DNA of 5,916 nt from JAWXCH01 sp034440595 (GTDB taxonomy: Bacteria; Planctomycetota; Planctomycetia; Pirellulales; JALHPA01). A program made the position numbers and the translations under genes. The stretch's first letter is position 1. Each line of letters begins with the position of its first letter. Shown here one piece after another: positions 1 to 5,044 of the stretch. Where the stretch lies: assembly GCA_034440595.1 (NCBI GenBank), contig JAWXCH010000553.1:1-5916 (forward strand), written 5' to 3'. Below the pieces are notes generated by a model. It saw only the letters and a program-made list of their open reading frames with translations, did not search any database and was not told where the DNA came from.

Positions 1-26
1 CAACAATACCAGCTCGCGTGAGTCTT

Positions 27-55
27 TTGCTCGTTTGAACTCCATTTCATATACA
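27..55 (+). promoter_or_regulatory. weak candidate promoter for the two-component operon
   Basis: A TTGCTC hexamer at 27-32 and a TATACA hexamer at 50-55 are separated by 17 bases. They match the sigma-70 consensus at 3 of 6 and 4 of 6 positions. The -10 element lies 42 bases upstream of the TTG at 97, so a start near 62 would give a leader of about 35 bases (to TTG) or 65 bases (to ATG). No clear Pho-box repeat was recognised. Matches this loose occur by chance, so the call rests mainly on position and spacing. Confidence 0.2.
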
Positions 56-82
56 GAAATAGGGTTCGACAGGCCTTTTGTA

Positions 83-88
83 GAGGAG
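83..88 (+). promoter_or_regulatory. Shine-Dalgarno GAGGAG that supports a TTG start at 97
   Basis: GAGGAG lies 8 bases before the TTG at 97, which is ideal spacing. It is 38 bases from the ATG at 127, too far to serve that codon. It therefore argues for a start at 97 and a ten-residue N-terminal extension, against the family-typical start at 127. The ATG has only a weaker purine stretch, GGAAAAGAG at 111-119, with 7-base spacing. Confidence 0.4.
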
Positions 89-126
89 ACAGTCCATTGC
101 TCAAGACCTTGGAAAAGAGTGGCACG

Positions 127-813
127 ATGACACGAGAACGTATTCTGGTCATTGACGATGAAGAAGACCTGTTGGAATTGGTCAACTACAATCTGACTCG
201 CGAAGGCTTTCGCGTGGAGTGTGTCGCCACCGGCGAAGCCGCCTTGGCTGCGGCGCGACGGTCGATCCCAGACCTGGTCATCCTCGACCTGTTGCTCCCT
301 GGTGTCGACGGCCTGGAAATCTGCCGATTGTTGAAAAACGACCCCAAGACTCGGCACATTCCGGTCATCATGCTGACCGCCAAGAGCGAAGAGTCGGACA
401 TGGTCAGCGGCCTGGAACTAGGCGCCGACGACTACATGACCAAGCCGTTTAGCCCCCGCGTGCTACTGGCGCGAATCAAGGCCATTCTGCGTCGTAAGTC
501 GCAAGCCAGCGCCGATGAATCCACGGCAATCCGGGTTCGCGAGATTGAGATTCACCCTGGACGACACGAGATTCTGATCAACGGAACCCCCCTGGAACTG
601 ACATTTACCGAGTTTCGCCTGCTGCATTTTCTGGCCAGAAAGCCAGGCTGGGCCTTCACACGGGGTCAGATAGTCGACGCCGTCAAGGGAGAAGACTATC
701 CTGTAACAGAACGGAGCGTCGACGTTCAGGTCGCCGGACTCCGCAAGAAACTTGGCGAGCAAGGTGCCTACATTGAGACAGTGCGCGGAGTTGGATATCG
801 CTTCAAGGAGTAG
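127..813 (+). CDS. phoB: PhoB/PhoP-class response regulator (OmpR family)
   Basis: A cytoplasmic two-component response regulator that should bind DNA when phosphorylated by the kinase encoded immediately downstream. Counting from the ATG at 127 it is 228 residues, the usual PhoB length. The receiver domain (about 4-122) has the acidic pair D10/D11, phospho-acceptor D54 in LVILDLLLPG, T84 in MLTAK, Y103 and K106 in the TKPF motif, so all catalytic positions are intact. A short linker (about 123-135) leads to an OmpR-type winged helix (about 136-227), with the recognition helix around TERSVDVQVAGLRKKLG (194-210) and the wing ending GVGYRF. A TTG at 97 with a good GAGGAG would add ten residues; 127 is chosen because homologues begin just before RILVIDDE. 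The stop is 2 bases before the kinase start, so the genes are surely one operon. The phosphate-response role is inferred from family resemblance of both partners; no pst, phoU or phosphatase gene is in view. Confidence 0.9.
   Translation: MTRERILVIDDEEDLLELVNYNLTREGFRVECVATGEAALAAARRSIPDLVILDLLLPGVDGLEICRLLKNDPKTRHIPVIMLTAKSEESDMVSGLELGADDYMTKPFSPRVLLARIKAILRRKSQASADESTAIRVREIEIHPGRHEILINGTPLELTFTEFRLLHFLARKPGWAFTRGQIVDAVKGEDYPVTERSVDVQVAGLRKKLGEQGAYIETVRGVGYRFKE
805..810 (+). promoter_or_regulatory. Shine-Dalgarno AAGGAG for the kinase, inside the regulator gene
   Basis: AAGGAG occupies the last two sense codons (Lys-Glu) of the response regulator and ends 5 bases before the kinase ATG at 816. 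Ribosomes finishing the regulator would cover this site, which suggests translational coupling and a fixed ratio between the two proteins. A second ATG at 820 is in another frame and is not used by the long reading frame. Confidence 0.7.
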
Positions 814-815
814 AC

Positions 816-2654
816 ATGCATGAGCGCCGTCTTGTCTGGCGGCTGCTGCTGGGCTATGTCCTGTTAATCGCCGCCGCGCTGCTCGCCTTTGGCTGGTATG
901 CCTCGCACCAATTGGATTTGGCGCTGACGAACGCGTGCCTGGATCGCCTGCAAACCGCAGCCGAGCTGGCTGCTGATGCAGCGTTGCCCTCGCTGCCACT
1001 TGTCACGCCAAGAGGATCGGTCTCTCCCAGCATCGCTACCGCTCCCACTGTATCTGCGCAGTCGTTGGCCGATGCAATTCAAAAAATTGCACAGGCCAGT
1101 CAGTGCCGCCTGACAGTGATCTTGCCGTCCGGAAAGGTAATTGCTGACAGCGAGCAACCGGTCGAAACGCTCGAAAATCACGCCGCGCGGCCTGAGGTAG
1201 CATCCGCATTGCAGGGCACAGCCTGGCGGGAAAATCGCTTCAGCTCCACTTCCGGGCAGCACATGCTTTACGTGGCGCTGCCAGTTCGCGGTGAAGATAG
1301 TGGCACCCGCGGTGCCGTACGCGCTGCCTACCGGCTCGCCACGCTGCACAGCGAACTGCGCAAATACCAGTCTGCCCTCTTGGTATTTATATGTGCAATC
1401 ATTCTGCCATTAGCCGGACTGGCTTATTTAGTTGCAAGTCGACAAAGCCGACCATTGGAAAAACTGAGCGTCGCAGCAACGCGAATCGCCGCCGGGGAAT
1501 TATCCACCGAGTTACCGCTACATGGTTCCGCCGAACTCTCAGTACTGGCCGAATCGCTCAGTCAGATGGCCCATCAACTGGAAGAACGCAGCCACACCAT
1601 CGGTCGCCAAGGACACGAGCAAGAAGCGGTGCTGGCCAGCATGGCCGAAGGAGTGTTGGCGGTCGACTCCAGCGAACGAATTATCAGCATCAATCGAGCG
1701 GCGGCGGACCTGATCGGTGCCGAGCTTGGTGAAATCGCCGGTCGCAGTTTGCAGTCGGTCATTCGCAACGCCGATCTGCGACGCTTTGCCAGCAATACAC
1801 TCGAAAGCGCTGAGTCGATCGAAACGGATCTGATCCTGCGCGGCAAGCTTGAACGTATCTTGCAGGTGCGCGGTACGGCCTTGCGTAATTCCGCCGGTCT
1901 GAGCATCGGTGCGGTGATCGTACTGAACGACGTCACACGGTATCGTCAACTCGAAAACATCCGCCGCGATTTTGTGGCCAACGTCTCGCACGAGTTAAAG
2001 ACGCCAATCGCTTCGATTAAGGGCTTTGTAGAAACGCTGCTCGATGGTGCGATCCACGCCCCTGAGGACGCCGAACGATTCTTGCGGATCGTAGCCAAAC
2101 AGGCGGAACGCCTGAACGCGATCATCGAAGACCTGCTCAGCCTCTCCAAGATCGAACAGAGCGAAAAAGAGGTCAGCCTGCCACTGGAAATCGGCAACGT
2201 TCGCCAGCTCGTGGAGGCGGCTGTCCACGATTGCCTTTCCAACGCCGCCGACTGCAAGGTCACCGTCACCATTTGCTGCGACGAGTCGATCATGGCCCGG
2301 TTCAATCCCCGCTTGCTGGAACAGGCCATTGTCAATCTGCTGGACAACGCCATCAAGTACAGCGAGCCGGGCAGTGAGGTCATCATAGAAGCAGGCCAAC
2401 AGCAAAGCGAACTGCGAATAGTCGTCATCGATCAAGGATGTGGAATCGACACCGATCACCTGCCGCGGATCTTTGAGCGGTTTTATCGTGTCGATAAAGC
2501 GCGCAGCCGAAAGCTCGGTGGCACCGGGCTAGGTCTCGCAATTGTCAAGCACATTGTTCAGGCCCATCGCGGCCGGGTGTCCGTTCTGAGTGAGCCTGGG
2601 AAAGGAAGCACGTTTACGCTCCACCTACCGGCCCTGGAAAGAGGGCACAATTGA
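816..2654 (+). CDS. phoR: PhoR-class sensor histidine kinase with HAMP and PAS domains
   Basis: A 612-residue inner-membrane sensor kinase that should phosphorylate the regulator encoded just upstream. Order: first membrane helix about 9-28; extracytoplasmic sensor about 29-185; second helix about 186-208; HAMP about 209-262; PAS about 268-376; HisKA with the H-box FVANVSHELKTP (phospho-accepting H392); HATPase_c with N-box N507/N511 in NLLDNAIKY, G1 box around D539 (DQGCGID), F-box IFERFYRVD (552-560) and G2 box GGTGLGL (568-574). All catalytic motifs are intact. The sensor has the PhoR-like pattern of RLTVILPSGKVIADSE, a central NHAARPEV stretch and MLYVALPV, consistent with a PDC/Cache-like fold. 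Between its first helix and this fold is a Pro/Ser/Thr/Ala-rich stretch (about 58-80) that looks like a flexible loop. C41 and C97 are the only cysteines in the sensor. The start is set by AAGGAG at 805-810. Phosphate as the signal is inferred from domain plan only. Confidence 0.92.
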   Translation: MHERRLVWRLLLGYVLLIAAALLAFGWYASHQLDLALTNACLDRLQTAAELAADAALPSLPLVTPRGSVSPSIATAPTVSAQSLADAIQKIAQASQCRLTVILPSGKVIADSEQPVETLENHAARPEVASALQGTAWRENRFSSTSGQHMLYVALPVRGEDSGTRGAVRAAYRLATLHSELRKYQSALLVFICAIILPLAGLAYLVASRQSRPLEKLSVAATRIAAGELSTELPLHGSAELSVLAESLSQMAHQLEERSHTIGRQGHEQEAVLASMAEGVLAVDSSERIISINRAAADLIGAELGEIAGRSLQSVIRNADLRRFASNTLESAESIETDLILRGKLERILQVRGTALRNSAGLSIGAVIVLNDVTRYRQLENIRRDFVANVSHELKTPIASIKGFVETLLDGAIHAPEDAERFLRIVAKQAERLNAIIEDLLSLSKIEQSEKEVSLPLEIGNVRQLVEAAVHDCLSNAADCKVTVTICCDESIMARFNPRLLEQAIVNLLDNAIKYSEPGSEVIIEAGQQQSELRIVVIDQGCGIDTDHLPRIFERFYRVDKARSRKLGGTGLGLAIVKHIVQAHRGRVSVLSEPGKGSTFTLHLPALERGHN

Positions 2655-2668
2655 CCCTGAGTAGCTAT

Positions 2669-2697
2669 TTCTCTCTTGGCCGCAATCATGTTATCTT
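2669..2697 (+). promoter_or_regulatory. candidate promoter giving a leaderless site-2 protease mRNA
   Basis: TATCTT at 2692-2697 matches the -10 consensus at 4 of 6 positions. A poor -35 candidate, TTCTCT at 2669-2674, lies 17 bases upstream. Transcription starting about 7 bases after the -10 element would begin at or next to the ATG at 2704. The only purine run before that ATG, GAAGGG at 2698-2703, directly touches the start codon and so cannot act as a normal Shine-Dalgarno. Co-transcription from the kinase gene is the alternative. Confidence 0.2.
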
Positions 2698-2703
2698 GAA
2701 GGG

Positions 2704-3729
2704 ATGCATGAACTCACCCCGGACGACACCGTTCCGCAACCCGCCCCGCCGAGCGCCCCGTCGGAAACAGTCCAACCGCTAGCCATCGTTCCGCCGAAAG
2801 CCGTCATCCCGCCACCAGCGCTGGTTGTAGCGCGTCCGGTCGGTACCATGACAATCGACGAGTACCTGGAGCCGCGCCCGCGAAATTGGCGTTTTCCCCT
2901 GTTTTTGTTCCTGGCCACTTGCGTGACCACGTTCTATGCCGGGACCATTCACTGGCGTCCCGGTCTCCTAAGCTGGGACTACGGCACGCTGGCCGACATG
3001 CGTCTTCATTGGCAGTCGGGGCTGATCTACATGCTGGCCGTGCTGGGGATCTTGCTGGCGCACGAGATGGGTCACTTTCTCATGACCGTCCGCTACCGTA
3101 TTCCCGCCAGCTATCCGATCTTTATACCGCTCCCATTTGGCTTCACGGGCACAATGGGTGCCGTCATCGGCATGGAAGGTTCTCGGGCCAATCGCAGACA
3201 GATGTTCGACATCGGGCTGGCCGGCCCGTTGGCGGGGTTGGTAGTTGCCATACCCATACTTTGCGTAGGAATCATGTGGGGAGAATTTGTGGTACCTAAA
3301 GCAGGGACAAGCATCTCCGGCGATCCACTGCTTGCTAAGCTACTTTTCACTCTTCTGCGGCCAGACTACTCGCCTGAAAAGGAAATTGTTGTAAATCCCT
3401 TCTACATGGCCGGCTGGGTCGGAATGCTGATTACCGGACTGAACATGATGCCGGTCAGTCAGCTTGACGGCGGGCATGTGATCTATTGTTTATTTGGCAA
3501 GCGTGCCCATTACATTGCCCGTGCGTTTTTGCTGGGTGCCATGGCCTGGATGATCACGACTGAGAATTATCAGTGGACGTTGATGGTGGTGCTGGTAACG
3601 GTGATCGGTACGGATCATCCTCCCACATCGAACGATAAAATTCCGCTTGGCTGGGGCCGAACGATCCTCGGGCTGGTCTCGGCAATCGCTATTCCGATCT
3701 TGTGTTTTATTTCCAATCCACTCGAATAA
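2704..3729 (+). CDS. site-2 protease (M50) family intramembrane zinc metalloprotease
   Basis: A 341-residue polytopic protein of the M50 family, whose members cut membrane-embedded substrates such as anti-sigma factors or membrane-bound regulators. The zinc site is complete: HEMGH at 120-124 (H120, H124, catalytic E121) inside a hydrophobic helix, and the third ligand D255 in the late motif N247-x-x-P250-x-x-x-L-D-G-G. A PLPFGFTGTMGAVIG segment (142-156) and GLAGPLAGLVVAIP (171-184) are typical of the EGY/cyanobacterial-like branch. Predicted membrane segments lie near 63-80, 105-126, 170-192, 233-250, 268-285, 290-303 and 319-337. The segment at 193-232 is too short for a PDZ domain, unlike RseP. 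The first 48 residues are rich in proline, alanine and valine and are probably disordered. The start is uncertain: no spaced Shine-Dalgarno precedes the ATG at 2704, and the next in-frame ATG (2848) would remove the Pro-rich tail. The gene starts 49 bases after the kinase stop. The substrate is unknown. Confidence 0.9.
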   Translation: MHELTPDDTVPQPAPPSAPSETVQPLAIVPPKAVIPPPALVVARPVGTMTIDEYLEPRPRNWRFPLFLFLATCVTTFYAGTIHWRPGLLSWDYGTLADMRLHWQSGLIYMLAVLGILLAHEMGHFLMTVRYRIPASYPIFIPLPFGFTGTMGAVIGMEGSRANRRQMFDIGLAGPLAGLVVAIPILCVGIMWGEFVVPKAGTSISGDPLLAKLLFTLLRPDYSPEKEIVVNPFYMAGWVGMLITGLNMMPVSQLDGGHVIYCLFGKRAHYIARAFLLGAMAWMITTENYQWTLMVVLVTVIGTDHPPTSNDKIPLGWGRTILGLVSAIAIPILCFISNPLE

Positions 3730-3730
3730 T
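3700..3730 (+). promoter_or_regulatory. weak candidate promoter for the ThuA-like gene
   Basis: AATAAT at 3725-3730, overlapping the protease stop codon, matches the -10 consensus at 5 of 6 positions. The best -35 candidate, TTGTGT at 3700-3705, matches only 3 of 6 and lies 19 bases upstream. A start near 3737 would place the hairpin at 3737-3760 at the 5' end of the mRNA. It is listed because the downstream gene has no room for a promoter between the hairpin and its ribosome binding site. Confidence 0.2.
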
Positions 3731-3736
3731 GTTGGA

Positions 3737-3771
3737 GCGGCCAACCGACAGCGTGGCCGCGATCTATTTTT
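3737..3771 (+). terminator. terminator-like hairpin after the protease gene
   Basis: GCGGCCA (3737-3743) is perfectly complementary to TGGCCGC (3754-3760), giving a 7-pair G+C-rich stem with a 10-base loop. A T-rich tail follows (TATTTTT at 3765-3771), starting 4 bases after the stem. It begins 8 bases after the protease stop. The spacer between stem and T run is longer than in strong intrinsic terminators. It could equally be a leader structure or attenuator for the next gene, whose Shine-Dalgarno starts at the very next base. Confidence 0.5.
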
Positions 3772-3779
3772 AAGGGGAG
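3772..3779 (+). promoter_or_regulatory. strong Shine-Dalgarno AAGGGGAG fixing the ThuA-like start
   Basis: AAGGGGAG ends 8 bases before the ATG at 3788. This start gives a proper signal peptide. The same frame is open upstream to 3647, but that stretch overlaps the protease gene and the hairpin and is not expected to be translated. Confidence 0.75.
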
Positions 3780-3787
3780 TCCATCTG

Positions 3788-4582
3788 ATGATTAACGTCG
3801 CTAGAGTTCTGCTAGTCTTGCTCGCCTGCCTGTTATTATCTGAGCATCGCGACAGTGCGGTAGCGGAAGAAACTACGGCTACTAGCCCAGTTCGACCGAT
3901 TCGCGCACTTTTGATTACTGGTGGCTGTTGCCACAACTATGAAGTGCAAAAGAAGCTGCTCAGCGAGGGGATCAGTGCCCGTGCCAAGGTCGATTGGACG
4001 ATCGTCCACGAGGGTGGCAAATCGTCAGACCACAAGGTCAGCATCTACAGTGATCCCGACTGGGCCAAAGGTTACGACGTGATCGTTCACAACGAGTGCT
4101 TTGCCAAGGTCGACGATGTGCCGTTTATCGAGGGGATTCTCAAACCTCACCGCAACGGCGTCCCGGCAGTGAACATCCACTGTGCCATGCATTGCTACCG
4201 CCCGACCGGGTTCACGGGCTGGTTTGAATTTCTCGGCCTGCACAGTTCAACGCATGGCCCGCAAAAACCGATTGAAGTGAAATACCTTGAAAAAGAGCAC
4301 CCGATCACCAAGGGCCTCCAAGACTGGAAGACGATCAACGAAGAACTTTATAACAACGTGAAGGTGTTCGACACTGCCAAGCCTCTGGCCAAGGGAATCC
4401 AAGGAGAAGACGAGGCAGTCGTGGCCTGGACCAACGACTACCACGGCACGCGCGTCTTCTGCACCACCCTCGGCCACAATGACGAAACGGTCGGCGACGA
4501 GCGGTTCCTAAACCTCGTCACCCGCGGGCTGCTCTGGAGTGTGGATAAGCTGAATAGAGATTACGTGGTCGAGCCGAAGTAG
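3788..4582 (+). CDS. secreted ThuA-domain protein
   Basis: A 264-residue protein with a Sec signal peptide: hydrophobic core about 4-17 and a likely cleavage after AVA (24-26). The rest is one ThuA-like domain (class I glutamine-amidotransferase-like fold, named after a trehalose-utilisation protein). Landmarks: LLITGGCCHNY (41-51), GYDVIVHNECF (95-105), PAVNIHCAMHCYR (126-138), HPITKGL (171-177), EELYNN (185-190), VAWTNDYHGTRVFCTTLGH (212-230) and a final RGLLWSVDKL (246-255). This matches, from memory, a ThuA subgroup abundant in planctomycetes. The molecular role is not established for this subgroup; ThuA relatives are tied to sugar (trehalose, keto-glycoside) metabolism, so a role in handling saccharides outside the cytoplasm is only an inference. 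Cysteine and histidine are unusually frequent in the conserved motifs. The gene is preceded by a hairpin and followed 21 bases later by a terminator, so it is probably monocistronic, or the end of an operon read through from the protease. Lipoprotein export is unlikely: the LLAC at 11-14 lies inside the hydrophobic core. Confidence 0.88.
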   Translation: MINVARVLLVLLACLLLSEHRDSAVAEETTATSPVRPIRALLITGGCCHNYEVQKKLLSEGISARAKVDWTIVHEGGKSSDHKVSIYSDPDWAKGYDVIVHNECFAKVDDVPFIEGILKPHRNGVPAVNIHCAMHCYRPTGFTGWFEFLGLHSSTHGPQKPIEVKYLEKEHPITKGLQDWKTINEELYNNVKVFDTAKPLAKGIQGEDEAVVAWTNDYHGTRVFCTTLGHNDETVGDERFLNLVTRGLLWSVDKLNRDYVVEPK

Positions 4583-4603
4583 TCGACTTTCACCAATCCG
4601 AAA

Positions 4604-4628
4604 CGCAGGTTTTGAAGCTGCGCTTTTT
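4604..4628 (+). terminator. intrinsic terminator of the ThuA-like gene
   Basis: CGCAG (4604-4608) pairs with CTGCG (4618-4622) around a 9-base loop. One base later come five T residues (4624-4628). AAA just before the stem (4601-4603) could extend pairing into the T run past a bulged C. It starts 21 bases after the stop codon. On the other strand the stem is followed by only three T residues, so termination of transcripts coming from the transporter would be weak. Confidence 0.6.
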
Positions 4629-4634
4629 AATTCA

Positions 4635-4678
4635 CCGCAGAGGTCGCGGAGAGCGCGAAGTGACGCGCAGAGAAAAAG
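4635..4678. repeat. degenerate CGCAGAG tandem element
   Basis: Four decayed units of about 8-12 bases follow each other: CCGCAGAG (4635-4642), GTCGCGGAG (4643-4651), AGCGCGAAG (4652-4660) and TGACGCGCAGAG (4661-4672), closing with AAAAAG (4673-4678). The pattern resembles an A-rich, CGCAGAG/CACAGAG-type intergenic repeat that I recall seeing between genes in many unrelated environmental bacteria. Its function is unknown to me, and the match is from memory, not from a search. Confidence 0.5.
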
Positions 4679-4701
4679 TAGTTAAGACCATCGAGAAATT
4701 G

Positions 4702-4716
4702 TGCCCTGAAAGGGTA
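4702..4716. repeat. small hairpin with GAA loop
   Basis: TGCCCT (4702-4707) pairs with AGGGTA (4711-4716) around the loop GAA, with one G-T wobble. Short hairpins with CCCT-GAA-AGGG cores occur as intergenic repeats in some bacteria. No GTAG lies directly beside the stem, so it is kept apart from the four elements that follow. Chance occurrence is possible. Confidence 0.3.
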
Positions 4717-4731
4717 ACCGAAGACAGTCTT

Positions 4732-4752
4732 GTAGGGTTTGTGCAACGCACC
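4732..4752 (+). repeat. REP-like hairpin 1 (GTAG head, GCA loop)
   Basis: GTAG (4732-4735) is followed immediately by a 7-position stem, GGTTTGT (4736-4742) with ACGCACC (4746-4752), around the loop GCA. There is one T-C mismatch and one T-G wobble. Its stem is closely related, in inverted orientation, to that of hairpin 2. It looks like a decayed copy of a GGTGCGT/ACGCACC stem. Confidence 0.45.
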
Positions 4753-4822
4753 GTGCATTCCGTTTGACGTTGCGCCACTAAACCGCATCAATTGCCATTC
4801 ACGCGCCACCAACCAAACGACC

Positions 4823-4848
4823 GGTGCGTGGAACGAACCATGAACTAC
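4823..4848 (-). repeat. REP-like hairpin 2, inverted relative to hairpin 1
   Basis: Read on the - strand, GTAG (4848-4845) is followed after 5 bases by the stem GGTTCGT (4839-4833) with ACGCACC (4829-4823), around the loop TCC. One T-C mismatch falls at the same stem position as in hairpin 1. The 18-base segment 4822-4839 is complementary to 4736-4753 at 15 of 18 positions. The 5-base gap between GTAG and stem makes this the least typical of the four. Confidence 0.4.
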
Positions 4849-4884
4849 GCACGACGTCGATAAATGTTAGCCGCGACGCGTATT

Positions 4885-4909
4885 GTAGCCATCTTGCTCC
4901 GCAAGATGG
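4885..4909 (+). repeat. REP-like hairpin 3 (GTAG head, TCC loop)
   Basis: GTAG (4885-4888) is directly followed by a perfect 9-pair stem, CCATCTTGC (4889-4897) with GCAAGATGG (4901-4909), around the loop TCC. A GTAG head next to a short stem-loop is the known layout of REP sequences recognised by RAYT (TnpA_REP) transposases. Identity as a REP is inferred; no RAYT gene is in the window. Confidence 0.6.
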
Positions 4910-4973
4910 AACTGCATCGCACCGCCTGCCACCTGCGCAACCGTTGATGTCGTCAATGGCGTGTTTCACAACT

Positions 4974-4998
4974 TCCTCATGCGGAGCATGAGGACTAC
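4974..4998 (-). repeat. REP-like hairpin 4, inverted copy of hairpin 3
   Basis: Read on the - strand, GTAG (4998-4995) is directly followed by a perfect 9-pair stem, TCCTCATGC (4994-4986) with GCATGAGGA (4982-4974), around the loop TCC. It has the same 25-base layout as hairpin 3. Both stems remain fully paired although their sequences differ at three pairs. It lies 46 bases after the transporter stop, in the transporter's sense, as REPs often do at 3' ends. Confidence 0.6.
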
Positions 4999-5044
4999 AT
5001 TGAATTGTAAACTGCGACCGGTCCTTTGTACCTGCGACTTCCCC

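Larger units (their letters stand above)
4583..5044. other. repeat-rich non-coding gap between convergent genes
   Basis: These 462 bases separate the 3' ends of the ThuA-like gene (+) and the transporter gene (-). I see no credible coding region. The gap holds, in order, an intrinsic terminator, a degenerate CGCAGAG tandem element, a small CCCT-GAA-AGGG hairpin, the 11-base palindrome AAGACAGTCTT (4721-4731), and four GTAG-associated hairpins in alternating orientation. About 46 bases between the last hairpin and the transporter stop show nothing recognisable. No transposase, tRNA or integration site is visible. Confidence 0.7.

Noticed and set aside
463..999. A 178-codon open frame on the - strand
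   Set aside because: It lies antisense across the response regulator and the start of the kinase, both of which have complete family motifs. Its own translation shows no recognisable domain and is Arg/Ala-rich, as expected for an opposite-strand shadow.
1539..2459. Several long - strand open frames opposite the kinase
   Set aside because: All overlap intact PAS, HisKA and HATPase coding sequence, and their translations show no family motif. Long antisense frames are expected in G+C-rich genes.
3647..3787. Upstream extension of the ThuA-like reading frame
   Set aside because: The extension overlaps the protease gene and the terminator-like hairpin, and would bury the signal peptide. The strong AAGGGGAG places the start at 3788.
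3818..3829. LLAC as a lipoprotein signal in the ThuA-like protein
   Set aside because: The residue before the alanine is leucine, which is atypical for a lipobox, and the hydrophobic core continues past the cysteine. AVA at 24-26 is a better ordinary signal peptidase site.
4627..4812. A 61-codon open frame on the - strand in the repeat-rich gap
   Set aside because: It crosses the tandem element and hairpin repeats, has no recognisable motif, and its presence is explained by repeats rather than coding.
4604..5044. CRISPR array or tRNA in the repeat-rich gap
   Set aside because: The repeats are short, inverted or tandem, and unevenly spaced, with no constant direct repeat and spacer. No cloverleaf or T-loop sequence was found.
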